Shown here: positions 15,266 through 24,776 of the stretch, piece by piece
Position numbering within the stretch: the first letter of the stretch is position 1
How the letters are laid out: each line of letters starts with the position of its first letter
Origin: Oscillospiraceae bacterium
Lineage (GTDB): Bacteria; Bacillota; Clostridia; Oscillospirales; Oscillospiraceae
DNA length: 49,981 nt
Assembly (NCBI GenBank): GCA_018053145.1
Contig: JAGPMA010000011.1
Coordinates: forward strand, 1-49,981
Reading direction: 5' to 3'
Position numbers and translations under genes: made by a program
The notes under the pieces: model-generated
Seen by the model: the letters and a program-made list of their open reading frames with translations, nothing else
Databases searched by the model: none
Told to the model about the DNA's origin: nothing

Positions 15266-15967
15266 TCATAGCTCCGAAACGGACTTGCCGTGTTTAATTT
15301 TACAAATGAGGTAAACGCTGTCATAAATAATGATTTTATCAACAAATTGAATTGAGCTTTCCTCAGGAAGATTTTCCGCGACGTCTTCCGGGATAGCAAG
15401 CAACTGAAAGTCACTGCCCTGCGCGATATATGCGCCCGTAATAGAACTGCAAAGCCGTTTTTCCTTTAAGCCGGAGAACAATGAGCAGGGCATAGGGCAG
15501 GGATGCCAATCGAGCTCATGAAGGCCGACTGGCGGCGAGTTAAACACAAGCGGAGGCGGCTTATCATCTTCTGGTGGGGCTACAGGTGCTTCGGATTTAG
15601 CGTCATAGCATGAAAGTGGGAACTCTCCCTCGTAAATCTCCGCAACAACAGGCGAAGGTGGGGAATAAAGAACAATTTCAATTTCTTCGGAGCCGCCCTT
15701 TTGTCCAGCATGACTTATTCTTTCGGGAAAGTCCTTCAACGCAGCACGGCTAAACTTTTTAGTTAGCTTGAGCATATCCCCAAAGGGCTCCATAATGCCG
15801 AGATAGCCCTCCTTTCCGTCTCCGTATACGGAAAGACGGACGATTTCGTCGCGCATTTCACAGTTCGCCTCAAAGCTCCAAAACAGCCCCTCGCGGGAAA
15901 CCGTGATTTCACCAGCCGTTTCGCCGTTAAGAATAATGGGATAGCACCCCGCAATTTCAATTTCCAT
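15266..15967 (-). CDS. hypothetical protein
   Basis: The 233-residue soluble protein has an N-terminal beta-rich region (CYPIILNGETAGEITVSREGLFWSFEANCE), a Pro-rich linker around 130-145 (APVAPPEDDKPPP) and a C-terminal beta-rich part. No signal peptide or recognised motif. It stands alone between the coat genes and the MITE-like element. A ribosome-binding site (ggaggt) 5' to the ATG and uniform coding character support it as real. Confidence 0.6.
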   Translation of the reverse strand: MEIEIAGCYPIILNGETAGEITVSREGLFWSFEANCEMRDEIVRLSVYGDGKEGYLGIMEPFGDMLKLTKKFSRAALKDFPERISHAGQKGGSEEIEIVLYSPPSPVVAEIYEGEFPLSCYDAKSEAPVAPPEDDKPPPLVFNSPPVGLHELDWHPCPMPCSLFSGLKEKRLCSSITGAYIAQGSDFQLLAIPEDVAENLPEESSIQFVDKIIIYDSVYLICKIKHGKSVSEL

Positions 15968-16063
15968 AAGACCTCCAAAAAAACATGTGATGTCGGCTCC
16001 TTGTTTGATTATATGAGTGTCGTGGCTCCTTATGATAACAAATTAGCTAATAATTATATATAA

Positions 16064-16222
16064 GGCAGCACCGCACAATTCCAAACACCCGTCTGCTTGC
16101 AGATTTTCCGCAATATTTCATAAAAATGCTCGTGAATACATCCAGTATTCCCTGCGCTTTTTATTTCATCTTACAAAAAATCTGACGGCGCACCCGTGCA
16201 TTTGGAATTGTGCGGTGTTGCC
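16064..16222. repeat. MITE-like element with 22-bp terminal inverted repeats
   Basis: Terminal inverted repeats 16064-16085 (starts ggcagcaccgcacaattcc) and 16201-16222 match at 21 of 22 positions and bound 159 bp without coding capacity. A 4-bp direct repeat ATAA flanks both ends (16060-16063 and 16223-16226), like a target-site duplication. It would need a transposase in trans. It lies in the intergenic region before the his operon promoter. Confidence 0.7.
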
Positions 16223-16280
16223 ATAAACAATTAAACAATAAAATAACTTTAGAAAGGTAATAAATTAGCGAATTAAAGTA

Positions 16281-16309
16281 TTGACGCTTCTTATAACATG
16301 ATGTATACT
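16281..16309 (+). promoter_or_regulatory. promoter of the histidine operon
   Basis: TTGACG (16281-16286) and TATACT (16304-16309) are 17 bases apart. hisZ starts 47 bases after the -10. No T-box or attenuator hairpin was found in the short leader. Confidence 0.75.
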
Positions 16310-16356
16310 GTGTGCATAGGTAAATCAGCAGCAAACCGAAAGGGGAACGGCTTAAA

Positions 16357-17484
16357 GTGAACATCACAGATTCTACTTTAAAACGCGAGGAACGTGCAAT
16401 TTATGACCTGCGCAAGCTGTATGAGCAATACGGCTATAAAAAATACAAAATGAGCAAATTCGAGGAATACGACCTCTATCTGGAGAACAAAAGCTTTCTT
16501 CCGAGCCAGCAAATAATAAGCTTTACGGACCTTAACGGAAAGCTTATGGCCCTCAAGCCCGACGTAACGCTATCAATTGCAAAAAATGCGCCGTTTAATC
16601 CTTCTGAACCGGAAAAGCTCTATTACAACGAGAATGTATACCGCACGCCTCATGGGTCAAACGAATGCAAGGAAATTATGCAGCTTGGGCTTGAATGCAT
16701 AGGCGATATTGACCTATATACTCAATGCGAGATTATCCTGCTTGCTTGCAAAAGCCTTCAAATGCTCAGCGAGGACAGCCTTATGGTCGTATCACACATG
16801 GGCTTTGTGTCAGGACTGCTCGAGAGCTGTGCATTAAACCGCGCGCTTGAAGAGAAAATATTAAAATGCATAGGACATAAAAATGCTCATGAAGTGCAGC
16901 GCCTGTGCGAGGAAGCGGGACTTTCTTCGGAAAAGCGAAACGCTCTGGTTGCGCTCACCTCGCTATATGGCAATTTTGCGGAAACGCTTGACAGGGCAGA
17001 GGAATTGGTGCAAAACGAAAAAATGAGTGACTCACTCAAAGCGCTTCGCGAACTTGCGGAGGTTCTTGTATCAGAACCGGAAGGCTCGTGTTTGAAGCTG
17101 GATTTTTCGGTTATAAACGATTTGTCCTATTATAATGGACTGATATTCCAAGGCTTTATCGACGGTGTACCGAATGCGATACTTGCCGGTGGACGCTACG
17201 ACAAGCTCATGGAGAAGCTTGGAAAGCAAACAAAAGCCGCCGGTTTTGCAGTATATGTCGACCAGCTTGAGCGTTGTAATCCGGAGCAGGATCGCTTTGA
17301 TGTCGATGTGCTTTTGACATACGAGCCGGAGGTAGACACTTCAAAGCTGACTGCCGCGGTAAAAATGTTGACAGCAAACGGCAGAAGAGTACGAGTTCAA
17401 ATGAACAAGTCTGAAAAGCTTAGATATAAGCAGCTTCTTAGATTAAGCAACGGGGGGCTTGAGATACTTGAAACAAATGATTAA
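16357..17484 (+). CDS. hisZ: ATP phosphoribosyltransferase regulatory subunit
   Basis: The 375-residue HisZ is a class II aminoacyl-tRNA synthetase-like paralogue of HisRS that activates the short form of HisG and mediates histidine feedback. Recognisable features are the N-terminal YGYKKYKMSKFEEYDLY, a motif-2-like segment (LYYNENVYRT), and YYNGLIFQGFIDGVP with AGGRYDKL. Start is GTG at 16357, after aaagggg. It overlaps hisG by 8 bases. Confidence 0.94.
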   Translation: MNITDSTLKREERAIYDLRKLYEQYGYKKYKMSKFEEYDLYLENKSFLPSQQIISFTDLNGKLMALKPDVTLSIAKNAPFNPSEPEKLYYNENVYRTPHGSNECKEIMQLGLECIGDIDLYTQCEIILLACKSLQMLSEDSLMVVSHMGFVSGLLESCALNRALEEKILKCIGHKNAHEVQRLCEEAGLSSEKRNALVALTSLYGNFAETLDRAEELVQNEKMSDSLKALRELAEVLVSEPEGSCLKLDFSVINDLSYYNGLIFQGFIDGVPNAILAGGRYDKLMEKLGKQTKAAGFAVYVDQLERCNPEQDRFDVDVLLTYEPEVDTSKLTAAVKMLTANGRRVRVQMNKSEKLRYKQLLRLSNGGLEILETND

Positions 17485-18112
17485 AGTCGCACTTCCAAAA
17501 GGCCGTTTGGGAGAGAGTGTTTACAAATTATTCGATGAAATCGGTTACGGCTGCCCCGAGATTTTGGAAAACAGCCGCAAGCTCATATTTGAAAATGAGG
17601 AAAAAGGCGTTTGTTATTTCTGGGTAAAGCCCTCGGATGTCGCCATTTATGTGGAACACGGTGCGGCTGATGTAGGCATAGCCGGTCTTGATATTCTGCT
17701 TGAACAGGAGCCTGACGTCTTTGAGTTTTTAGACTTAGGTCTGGGAAAATGCAGAATAGCCGTCGCCGGAAAAAAAGGCGCGCTATCAGGAACCGGAAAA
17801 ACCCTCCGAGTTGCGACTAAGTTTCCCAATATTGCCAAACACTATTACGCCGAGCAAAGTAGGGAGATCGAAATTATAAAGCTCAACGGTTCAATCGAGC
17901 TTGCTCCAATTGTGAACCTTTCCGATGTAATTGTCGACATAGTTGAAACGGGTAAAACTCTAAAAGAAAATGACCTTGAGGTCTTGGAGGAAATAACAGC
18001 AATCAGCGCAAGACTGATAGTTAACAAAGCCTCCTTCAGATTCAAGACAAAGCAAATTGAGGAAATGTGTGACAAAATGCGGCAACGTGTTTTATGTAAT
18101 GAAAAGGGATAG
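17477..18112 (+). CDS. hisG: ATP phosphoribosyltransferase, short form
   Basis: The 211-residue catalytic subunit performs the first step of histidine synthesis, joining ATP and PRPP. KVALPKGRLGESVY opens the protein, AADVGIAGLDILLE follows, and the PRPP loop is in SDVIVDIVETGKTLKENDL. It lacks the C-terminal regulatory domain of long HisG, consistent with the adjacent hisZ. Start chosen at the ATG 17477, overlapping the hisZ stop. Confidence 0.96.
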   Translation: MIKVALPKGRLGESVYKLFDEIGYGCPEILENSRKLIFENEEKGVCYFWVKPSDVAIYVEHGAADVGIAGLDILLEQEPDVFEFLDLGLGKCRIAVAGKKGALSGTGKTLRVATKFPNIAKHYYAEQSREIEIIKLNGSIELAPIVNLSDVIVDIVETGKTLKENDLEVLEEITAISARLIVNKASFRFKTKQIEEMCDKMRQRVLCNEKG

Positions 18113-18118
18113 AGCTCT

Positions 18119-19393
18119 ATGATTAAGATATATGACACAGCAGAATTATCGTTAAAGGATATATTACCTCGCGAAGAGACGGGGCTCGATGTTGCCGAAG
18201 CAGTAACAGAGATTATTTCAAACGTGAGAAAAAACGGTGACACGGCGCTCAAAGAATATGGGCTTAAGTTTGACGGAGCAAGTCCGGTTTCGCTTGAGGT
18301 CACGGCCGAAGAACGCGCAGAAGCGCTAAAAAAGGTTGAACCGGAGTTCATAGAAATCTTGAAAGAAGCTGCGGAAAACATCAGAAGCTACCACAGCAGA
18401 CAAGTGCAAAGCGGTTACATCATTGAAGAGAAAGACGGAATTGTATTGGGCCAAAAGGTCACGCCAATAGCTTCAGTTGGGCTTTATATCCCCGGAGGTA
18501 CAGCGAGCTATCCGTCCTCTGTGCTAATGAACTGCCTTCCCGCAAAAATTGCAGGTGTTAGCCGTATAGTGATGGTGACACCGACAGACAAAGAGGGGAA
18601 GGTTAACCCGAATATTATTGCGGCGGCCGAAATTGCGGGAGTAGACAGGATTTTCAAGTGCGGCGGTGCACAGGCTGTTGCGGCACTAGCCTATGGTACT
18701 CAGAGTATTCCAAAGGTTGACAAAATTGTCGGGCCGGGGAACGCTTATGTTGCGGAAGCGAAACGTCAAGTGTTTGGAATTGTAGGCATCGATATGATAG
18801 CAGGGCCGAGTGAGGTTTTGGCGATTGCCGATGAGCAAAGTGACCCGGTGGTGCTGGCAGCCGATTTGCTTTCTCAGGCAGAGCATGATAAGCTTGCAAC
18901 GGCGGTCTTGATTACCGACTCGAAAAAACTGGCGCAGAGCGTTGCTGAAGAAATTGAAGCTCAGCTCAAGAAACTCCCGCGTGAAAGCATTGCAAGAGCA
19001 TCAATAGAAAACAACGGCAAAATAATTATCACCGCATCAATTGATGAGGCCATTAAAATATCGAACGAGATTGCGCCCGAACATCTCGAGCTATGCGTAG
19101 ATGAACCGTTTAATTATCTCGATAAGATAATTAATGCCGGCTCAATCTTTTTGGGACGCAATTGCCCCGAGCCGCTTGGTGACTATTTTGCCGGAACAAA
19201 CCACACCTTGCCGACAAACGGCACAGCAAAGTTTTCAAGCCCGCTTTCTGTTGACGATTTTATTAAAAAGTCATCATATATGTATTACACTAAAGATGCA
19301 CTATATGCAGTCGGAGAAAAAATCGCTTACTTTGCGGAAAAAGAAGGGCTGCATGCCCACGCAGTCAGCGCGACTATTAGGTCAAAAAGATAA
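18119..19393 (+). CDS. hisD: histidinol dehydrogenase
   Basis: The 424-residue NAD+- and Zn2+-dependent enzyme oxidises histidinol to histidine in two steps. Motifs visible: VGLYIPGGTASYPSSVLMN, GVDRIFKCGGAQAVAALAYGT, KIVGPGNAYVAEAKR, IAPEHLELCVDEP, and the C-terminal GTNHTLPTNGTAKF. Length is normal. It follows hisG by 6 bases. Confidence 0.97.
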   Translation: MIKIYDTAELSLKDILPREETGLDVAEAVTEIISNVRKNGDTALKEYGLKFDGASPVSLEVTAEERAEALKKVEPEFIEILKEAAENIRSYHSRQVQSGYIIEEKDGIVLGQKVTPIASVGLYIPGGTASYPSSVLMNCLPAKIAGVSRIVMVTPTDKEGKVNPNIIAAAEIAGVDRIFKCGGAQAVAALAYGTQSIPKVDKIVGPGNAYVAEAKRQVFGIVGIDMIAGPSEVLAIADEQSDPVVLAADLLSQAEHDKLATAVLITDSKKLAQSVAEEIEAQLKKLPRESIARASIENNGKIIITASIDEAIKISNEIAPEHLELCVDEPFNYLDKIINAGSIFLGRNCPEPLGDYFAGTNHTLPTNGTAKFSSPLSVDDFIKKSSYMYYTKDALYAVGEKIAYFAEKEGLHAHAVSATIRSKR

Positions 19394-19408
19394 GGAAGGG
19401 TGACAGGG

Positions 19409-20467
19409 ATGAGCAGGTTTTTAAGCGAGCGGTTTTCGCAGCTTAAAGCATATATTCCCGGTGAACAGCCGCAGGACAGAAGCTTTATAAAGCTCAATAC
19501 AAACGAGTCGCCTTATCCGCCCGCACCGCAGGTTATCGAGGCACTTAATAAAAAGGAAATCAACGACCTAAGGCTTTACAGCGATCCTCAATGTAAGCTT
19601 CTGCGTGAAGCTCTTGCTCAAGCATACAGCGTGTCGTTTGAGAATATAATGGTTGGCAACGGCTCCGATGAGATACTCTCGTTTGCCTTCATGGCGTTTT
19701 GTGATAAATACATAGGAGTATCCTATCCAGATATATCTTATGGTTTCTATCCTGTATATGCCGACCTTTACGGCATCGCAAAAAACGAGCTACCCTTGAG
19801 TGAAGATTTCACAATTTATGCACCAGATTACTATAACATCGGCACAACAATAGTAATAGCAAATCCAAATGCTCCAACAGGGAATTGCTTATCCATAGAG
19901 GAAATTGAAAGGGTAGTCAAATCGAACCCTGACAATGTGGTTGTAATCGATGAAGCCTACATAGACTTTGGTGGGATTAGTTGTATTCCACTTACAGCAA
20001 AGTATGACAACTTGCTTGTCGTTCAGACCTTTTCCAAGTCACGCAGCCTTGCCGGTGCGCGTCTTGGATTTGCTGTCGGGAACAAAGACCTCATCGCTGA
20101 CCTTGAGAAGCTGCGCTACTCAACAAACCCATATAATATAAACAGACTTACTCTTATTGCAGGACGGGCGGCAATAGAAGAACAATCGTATTACGATAAT
20201 AACAACAGCGAAATTGTCCGTACAAGAGAATATTCGAGCGAATTGTTAAAAAAGCTCGGCTTTACGCTTACTGACTCGAAGGCGAATTTCATTTTCGCAA
20301 GTCACAATAAGCTCAACGGAAAACAACTTTATCAAGCGCTAAGAGATCATGGAATTCTCGTTCGTCATTTTGATAAGCCCAGAATATCCAACTATGTAAG
20401 GATAACAATCGGAACTAAAGAACAAATTGATTTACTGCTTATTTCATTAAAGGAGATGCTAAATTGA
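19409..20467 (+). CDS. hisC: histidinol-phosphate aminotransferase
   Basis: The PLP aminotransferase of about 352 residues has an N-terminal IKLNTNESPYPPAP, the glycine-rich VGNGSDEILSF, ANPNAPTGN, VIDEAYIDF and the PLP-lysine motif TFSKSRSLAGARLG. A GTG at 19400 is an alternative start, but the ATG at 19409 follows ggaaggg more suitably. The stop overlaps the hisB ATG by one base. Confidence 0.96.
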   Translation: MSRFLSERFSQLKAYIPGEQPQDRSFIKLNTNESPYPPAPQVIEALNKKEINDLRLYSDPQCKLLREALAQAYSVSFENIMVGNGSDEILSFAFMAFCDKYIGVSYPDISYGFYPVYADLYGIAKNELPLSEDFTIYAPDYYNIGTTIVIANPNAPTGNCLSIEEIERVVKSNPDNVVVIDEAYIDFGGISCIPLTAKYDNLLVVQTFSKSRSLAGARLGFAVGNKDLIADLEKLRYSTNPYNINRLTLIAGRAAIEEQSYYDNNNSEIVRTREYSSELLKKLGFTLTDSKANFIFASHNKLNGKQLYQALRDHGILVRHFDKPRISNYVRITIGTKEQIDLLLISLKEMLN

Positions 20468-21051
20468 TGCGCGAATTTGAGCTTAGCAGAAAGACTATGG
20501 AAACAGATATTGACCTTTCATTATGCCTTGAAGGCGGTCAATGCATAATTGACACTGGCTGCGGTTTTCTTGACCATATGCTAACGCTGTTTGCCAAACA
20601 CGGACGCTTTGGTCTTAACATTTCCTGTGAAGGAGACAAAAATGTAGACTACCATCATACGACCGAAGATATAGGAATATGCCTTGGAACTGCCTTCGCA
20701 AAAGCACTCGGAGATAAGGCCGGAATTATCCGATACGGAGATATTATTCTTCCGATGGACGAGGCTCTTGTTCTGTGCGCCGTTGATATTTCGGGCCGTG
20801 CATACCTGAACTATGAGGTATATCCGCCAACGGAAAAGGTTGGCGAATTTGATACTGAGCTGGTGAAGGAGTTCCTTTTGGGCTTTGTTCGCACAGCCGG
20901 GATTACACTTCACCTGCAACAACTAGCCGGTGAAAACTCACACCACATTTTTGAATGTGTGTTCAAAGCCCTTGGCAGAACACTCAAAAAAGCCTGTGCC
21001 ATTGACCCGAATCTAAACGGTGAAGTACCTTCAACAAAAGGGGTTTTGTGA
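20467..21051 (+). CDS. hisB: imidazoleglycerol-phosphate dehydratase
   Basis: The 194-residue Mn2+-dependent dehydratase is a monofunctional form without a phosphatase domain. Metal ligands sit in FLDHMLTLFAKHG and in DYHHTTEDIGICLG near 60-75, with a duplicated set in the second half (GENSHHIFECVFKALGR). Translationally coupled to hisC and hisH by overlapping stop/start codons. Confidence 0.96.
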   Translation: MREFELSRKTMETDIDLSLCLEGGQCIIDTGCGFLDHMLTLFAKHGRFGLNISCEGDKNVDYHHTTEDIGICLGTAFAKALGDKAGIIRYGDIILPMDEALVLCAVDISGRAYLNYEVYPPTEKVGEFDTELVKEFLLGFVRTAGITLHLQQLAGENSHHIFECVFKALGRTLKKACAIDPNLNGEVPSTKGVL

Positions 21052-21671
21052 TGACAGTCATTGTTGATTACGGCGTGGGCAACTTGTTTTCGCTGAAAAG
21101 CTCGCTAGCGTTTATAGGAATTGAGTCAATAGTGAGCGGAGAAGAGAAAACGATTAGAAATGCCGATAGAATAATTCTGCCGGGAGTGGGTGCCTTTGCG
21201 GATGCCAGAGCGAAGCTCGCGCATAACGGCCTTGATGACGTTATAATTTCGGAAGCTAAAAACGGAAAGCTGCTGATGGGTATTTGCCTTGGAATGCAAA
21301 TGCTTTTCGAAAGAAGCTATGAATACGGTATAACCGAAGGCCTGGGGTTAATCGGCGGAGAGGTTAAACCGATTGCACCAATTATCCCAAAGGGATATAA
21401 AGTTCCTCATATAGGCTGGAATTCTCTCCATATGAGCGACGTTGGTAAAAAGTCGCAAGTGTTTAAATACATCAACGAGGGCGATTACGTCTATTTTGTT
21501 CACTCCTTTGCAGGAATGGACTGTGATGAAAGCCTTATTGCAACGGCTGAATACGGAGCCGCTCTGACAGCGGCAGTTGCGCGTGATAACGTGTACGGCA
21601 TGCAGTTTCATCCGGAAAAAAGCGGCGAAGTCGGGTTGAAAATACTAAAGGCTTTTTGCGAAATTAGTTAG
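21051..21671 (+). CDS. hisH: imidazole glycerol phosphate synthase, glutaminase subunit
   Basis: The 206-residue class I glutamine amidotransferase supplies ammonia to HisF. Nucleophile Cys is in GICLGMQMLFE (near residue 82), and the His and Glu in MQFHPEKSG complete the triad. The ATG at 21051 overlaps the hisB stop. A degraded copy of the gene's last ~45 bases lies 65 bases downstream. Confidence 0.96.
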   Translation: MTVIVDYGVGNLFSLKSSLAFIGIESIVSGEEKTIRNADRIILPGVGAFADARAKLAHNGLDDVIISEAKNGKLLMGICLGMQMLFERSYEYGITEGLGLIGGEVKPIAPIIPKGYKVPHIGWNSLHMSDVGKKSQVFKYINEGDYVYFVHSFAGMDCDESLIATAEYGAALTAAVARDNVYGMQFHPEKSGEVGLKILKAFCEIS

Positions 21672-21911
21672 TAAAAAGGTTCAAAAGCGGCGAAGTTAGG
21701 CTAAAAATATTGAAGGCATTTTGCGAATAGAAGTAGATAAAAAGGCAAGAAAAGTCAACAATATCGAAAAAGAATGCGCAAATATAGCAAGAAAACGCTT
21801 CGTTATTGATCAAAAATGCTCAATAATTAAGCAAAAATGGTACAATAATGGCCTTATTTGTACCTATTGATTGTATGTTCGAATACAAAACACTTTTCAT
21901 TGGAGGCAAGT
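21672..21911. other. hisH-hisA gap with decayed copy of the hisH 3' end
   Basis: This gap breaks the otherwise tightly packed operon. 21683-21727 repeats 21618-21662 (aaaagcggcgaagt... tttttgcga) with several substitutions. The remainder is A-rich, with recurring caagaaaa/caaaaatg-type words and no gene. An isolated TACAAT at 21841-21846 could be a -10 but lacks a matching -35. Confidence 0.65.
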
Positions 21912-22640
21912 ATGGATTTATTTCCTGCTATAGATTTGTGCGGAGCTAAGGCTGTTCGCCTGCTTCGCGGAGACTATAATGAGATGACGGTTTATAGCGA
22001 TGCGCCGCTTGAAGTCGCCCTTGATTTTAAAAGTGCGGGCGCGGAATATCTGCATTTGGTCGACCTTGACGGGGCAAAGGACGGCGCCACTAGAAATTTT
22101 GAAGTCATCGGGAAAATTGTTGCCGACAGCGGACTGAAGGTTGAGGTTGGCGGCGGTATTCGAAATATTAATACAGTGCAGCAATACATAGATTTGGGCG
22201 TTATGCGCGTTATAATCGGTACCTCTGCCGTTACTGACCCAGGATTTTTGCTTGAGGCAATTAAGCGCTTTGGTGACAAAATTGCTGTTGCTGTCGACAT
22301 TAAGAACGGGATGGTCGCAACACACGGCTGGACGCAGACGAGCACTGAGAGCTGTTTTGATTTTTGTCAAAAGCTTCAGGATATCGGTGTCAAGACTATC
22401 ATTTGCACCGACATTTCGAAAGACGGAGCAATGCAAGGCGTAAATCAAGAGCTTTATGAAAATTTGACAGCGCGGTTTTCCATGGATATTATCGCTTCCG
22501 GCGGTGTGACAACGATTGATGACCTTATAAAGCTCGCGGAAACAAGGGTTCGTGGAGCAATTTTAGGAAAATCGATATATACAGGAAGCATTGACCTAAA
22601 AAGCGCTGTTGCGACTATTAATAAGGCGGTGCGCGGATGA
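21912..22640 (+). CDS. hisA: phosphoribosylformimino-5-aminoimidazole carboxamide ribotide isomerase
   Basis: The 242-residue TIM-barrel isomerase opens with MDLFPAIDLCGAKAVRLLRGD; the catalytic Asp is in PAIDL and the second in ICTDISKDGAMQG; phosphate-binding loops VGGGIRN and ASGGV are present. The start at 21912 follows ggaggc. An 18-codon upstream extension from TTG is unlikely. It overlaps hisF by 4 bases. Confidence 0.96.
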   Translation: MDLFPAIDLCGAKAVRLLRGDYNEMTVYSDAPLEVALDFKSAGAEYLHLVDLDGAKDGATRNFEVIGKIVADSGLKVEVGGGIRNINTVQQYIDLGVMRVIIGTSAVTDPGFLLEAIKRFGDKIAVAVDIKNGMVATHGWTQTSTESCFDFCQKLQDIGVKTIICTDISKDGAMQGVNQELYENLTARFSMDIIASGGVTTIDDLIKLAETRVRGAILGKSIYTGSIDLKSAVATINKAVRG

Positions 22641-23398
22641 TAACAAAAAGAATAATCCCATGCTTGGATGTTCGTGACGGACGTGTCGTCAAAGGCGTAA
22701 ATTTTGAGGGTTTGAACGATGTTTCCTCGCCTGTTGAGCTGGGCAGATACTATAGCGAAAACGGCGCGGACGAACTTGTGTTTTACGACATCACGGCTTC
22801 GAGTGAGGGCAGAAGCCTTTTCTCGGATATTCTTCGGAAGGTTGCGGAGCAAATATTTATTCCGCTGACAGTCGGTGGTGCAATCAACTCGGTTGAGGAC
22901 TTTGACCGCGTGCTCAAATGCGGTGCTGATAAGGTGAGTGTTAATTCGGGGGCAATTCGCAATCCCAACCTTATATATCAGGCGGCGAAGAAATACGGCG
23001 ACCAGTGCGTTGTGCTTTCGGCAGATGTAAAGAGGGTTGAAGGGCGTTTTACGGTTTTTGCTAAGGGCGGGCGCGAGAACACGGGACTTGATGCGCTTGA
23101 GTGGATAAAAAGTGGAGTGTCGCATGGCGCCGGTGAAATTGTTTTGAACAGCATCGACACAGACGGCGTTAAGGGCGGCTTTGACCTTGAAATGCTGGAG
23201 GCCGTGTGTGACGTGGTATCCGTTCCGGTTATCGCCTCCGGCGGTGCAGGCTGCGTGCAGGATTTTATTAGGCTGTTCAAATCACTTCCAAAGGTGGACG
23301 CGGGGCTTGCCGCTTCGATATTTCACTTTGGAGAAGTGAGAATACCTGACCTTAAAGCGGAGCTTCGCGCAAACGGTATACCCGTTAGATTATTGTGA
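22637..23398 (+). CDS. hisF: imidazole glycerol phosphate synthase, cyclase subunit
   Basis: The 253-residue TIM-barrel cyclase has catalytic Asp in [20 protein letters not shown] and in [14 protein letters not shown], with phosphate loops TVGGAINS and IASGGAG. It forms the HisHF synthase, linking histidine to purine synthesis through AICAR release. Starts inside the hisA stop. Confidence 0.97.
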   Translation: MITKRIIPCLDVRDGRVVKGVNFEGLNDVSSPVELGRYYSENGADELVFYDITASSEGRSLFSDILRKVAEQIFIPLTVGGAINSVEDFDRVLKCGADKVSVNSGAIRNPNLIYQAAKKYGDQCVVLSADVKRVEGRFTVFAKGGRENTGLDALEWIKSGVSHGAGEIVLNSIDTDGVKGGFDLEMLEAVCDVVSVPVIASGGAGCVQDFIRLFKSLPKVDAGLAASIFHFGEVRIPDLKAELRANGIPVRLL

Positions 23399-23411
23399 TA
23401 GGAGAGCATAT

Positions 23412-24059
23412 ATGCTTTGCATTGATGAACTGAAATTCGACGAAAAGGGACTTATCCCAGCCGTCGTGACTGATTACCTAAGCCGAAAAGTGCTCACAGT
23501 CGCTTACATGAACAGGGAAAGCCTTGAAATTTCTATTAGTGAGGGCAGAACCTGCTTCTGGTCGCGCTCACGGCAGGAGCTGTGGCGCAAGGGCGACACA
23601 AGCGGCAATATTCAGGAGATAGTCGACATTACCGCCGATTGTGACCGTGACGCGCTTGTGGTGCAGGTAAAAAAGGCGGGGCCTGCGTGTCATCTCGGAA
23701 GCGACAGCTGCTTTGTGGACAAGGTTTTTGAGAGCGACACTCTGCACGATTTTTCGCTCGAAAGTCTGTATGAGCTGATACAGGGCCGTAAGACCGAGGG
23801 GAAAGAAGGCAGCTACACCACCTATCTTTTTGAAAAGGGCTTGGACAAGATACTGAAAAAGGTTGGCGAGGAGAGCACCGAGGTCATTATTGCTGCTAAG
23901 GGTAAGGACAAAACCGAAACGATTTACGAGGTTTCCGATTTGCTGTATCATGTTATGGTGATGATGGTGGAGATGGGCATTTCCAATGAGGATATTATGA
24001 AGGAGCTTGCCTCCAGGCACGTCATTGACAAAAAGGTTAAGCAGGAAAAGATGGTCTGA
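23412..24059 (+). CDS. hisIE: bifunctional phosphoribosyl-AMP cyclohydrolase/phosphoribosyl-ATP pyrophosphatase
   Basis: The 215-residue fusion has HisI at the N-terminus (about 1-118; [22 protein letters not shown], with metal Cys/Asp in [11 protein letters not shown] and [12 protein letters not shown]) and HisE at the C-terminus (about 120-215; [21 protein letters not shown]). It carries out pathway steps 2 and 3. Last gene of the operon, followed by a strong hairpin. No histidinol phosphatase gene is in the operon; that step is presumably encoded elsewhere. Confidence 0.96.
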   Translation: MLCIDELKFDEKGLIPAVVTDYLSRKVLTVAYMNRESLEISISEGRTCFWSRSRQELWRKGDTSGNIQEIVDITADCDRDALVVQVKKAGPACHLGSDSCFVDKVFESDTLHDFSLESLYELIQGRKTEGKEGSYTTYLFEKGLDKILKKVGEESTEVIIAAKGKDKTETIYEVSDLLYHVMVMMVEMGISNEDIMKELASRHVIDKKVKQEKMV

Positions 24060-24060
24060 T

Positions 24061-24100
24061 AGTTAAAGCACCGCAGCTTAATTGCCGCGGTGCTTTAACT
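24061..24100. terminator. terminator of the histidine operon
   Basis: Arms agttaaagcaccgc (24061-24074) and gcggtgctttaact (24087-24100) form a perfect 14-bp stem just after hisIE. The A/T ends of the arms let it work in both directions, facing the convergent GNAT gene. Confidence 0.75.
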
Positions 24101-24122
24101 TATGAAGTGCTGAATGTGCTGT

Positions 24123-24629
24123 TTATGGTCTTAAAAGTGCGTACATGCAGTAATCGCAAATATTACCTCTTTTATACACTCCGTTTTTCATGATGCCCTC
24201 TAAGGTGAAACCTGCCTTTTCTAGCACTTTTCGTGAGCCTGCATTGTGGGCGAAGGGCTCGGCAAAAATTCGAACTATGTCAAATGTATTGAAAGCTTCA
24301 GCACAGAGCTTTTTTACAGCGGCGGTCATAATTCCCTTGCCCCAGTATTCCTCTGCTAACCAATATCCAAGCTCAGCTGACTTCTCGTAAACGTCGCCTG
24401 CAAGAAACACGCCGATGCTTCCGACGGCGATGCCGTCTACAGTTATCGCGCGGCACATCTGGCGTGCTTCCGAATTGTTAATACAGCTGTTGACATAGCC
24501 TTCTGCATCCCTCAAAGTATACGGATGGGGAAAAACATCCCGAAGATTGCAAGCGATTTTTTCGTTATTGGCATGATGAGCGACGCTTTCGATGTCCTGC
24601 GTTTGCCACTTCCTCAATGCAAAGTTCAT
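24123..24629 (-). CDS. GNAT family N-acetyltransferase (RimJ/RimL type)
   Basis: The 168-residue acetyltransferase contains AELGYWLAEEYWGKGIMTAAVKKLC, the pyrophosphate-binding loop region of motif A, and RIFAEPFAHNAGSRKVLEKAGFTLEG, typical of the RimJ/RimL or SpeG-like subgroup. Substrate unknown; ribosomal protein or small-molecule amines are possibilities. Stands alone, convergent with the his operon. Confidence 0.88.
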   Translation of the reverse strand: MNFALRKWQTQDIESVAHHANNEKIACNLRDVFPHPYTLRDAEGYVNSCINNSEARQMCRAITVDGIAVGSIGVFLAGDVYEKSAELGYWLAEEYWGKGIMTAAVKKLCAEAFNTFDIVRIFAEPFAHNAGSRKVLEKAGFTLEGIMKNGVYKRGNICDYCMYALLRP

Positions 24630-24776
24630 GCTAGGTGCTCCCTTCGTAACGGCTAAATTTTATATACAATAGCACAAGTGTAATGAAAAAGCAACAGGCA
24701 GAGGTGGCGCAGTTGTTTTGCTAAGCGAATTCCTTCGTGCTATGGTGTGTCGTTTTTCTTTGTGGGTGCTGATGAC

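Noticed and set aside
16161-16367. 68-codon minus-strand frame upstream of hisZ
   Set aside because: It overlaps the MITE-like repeat and the his promoter and has no ribosome-binding site.
22454-23125. Minus-strand frame of about 220 codons across hisA-hisF
   Set aside because: Antisense to two well-identified his genes with no protein features of its own.
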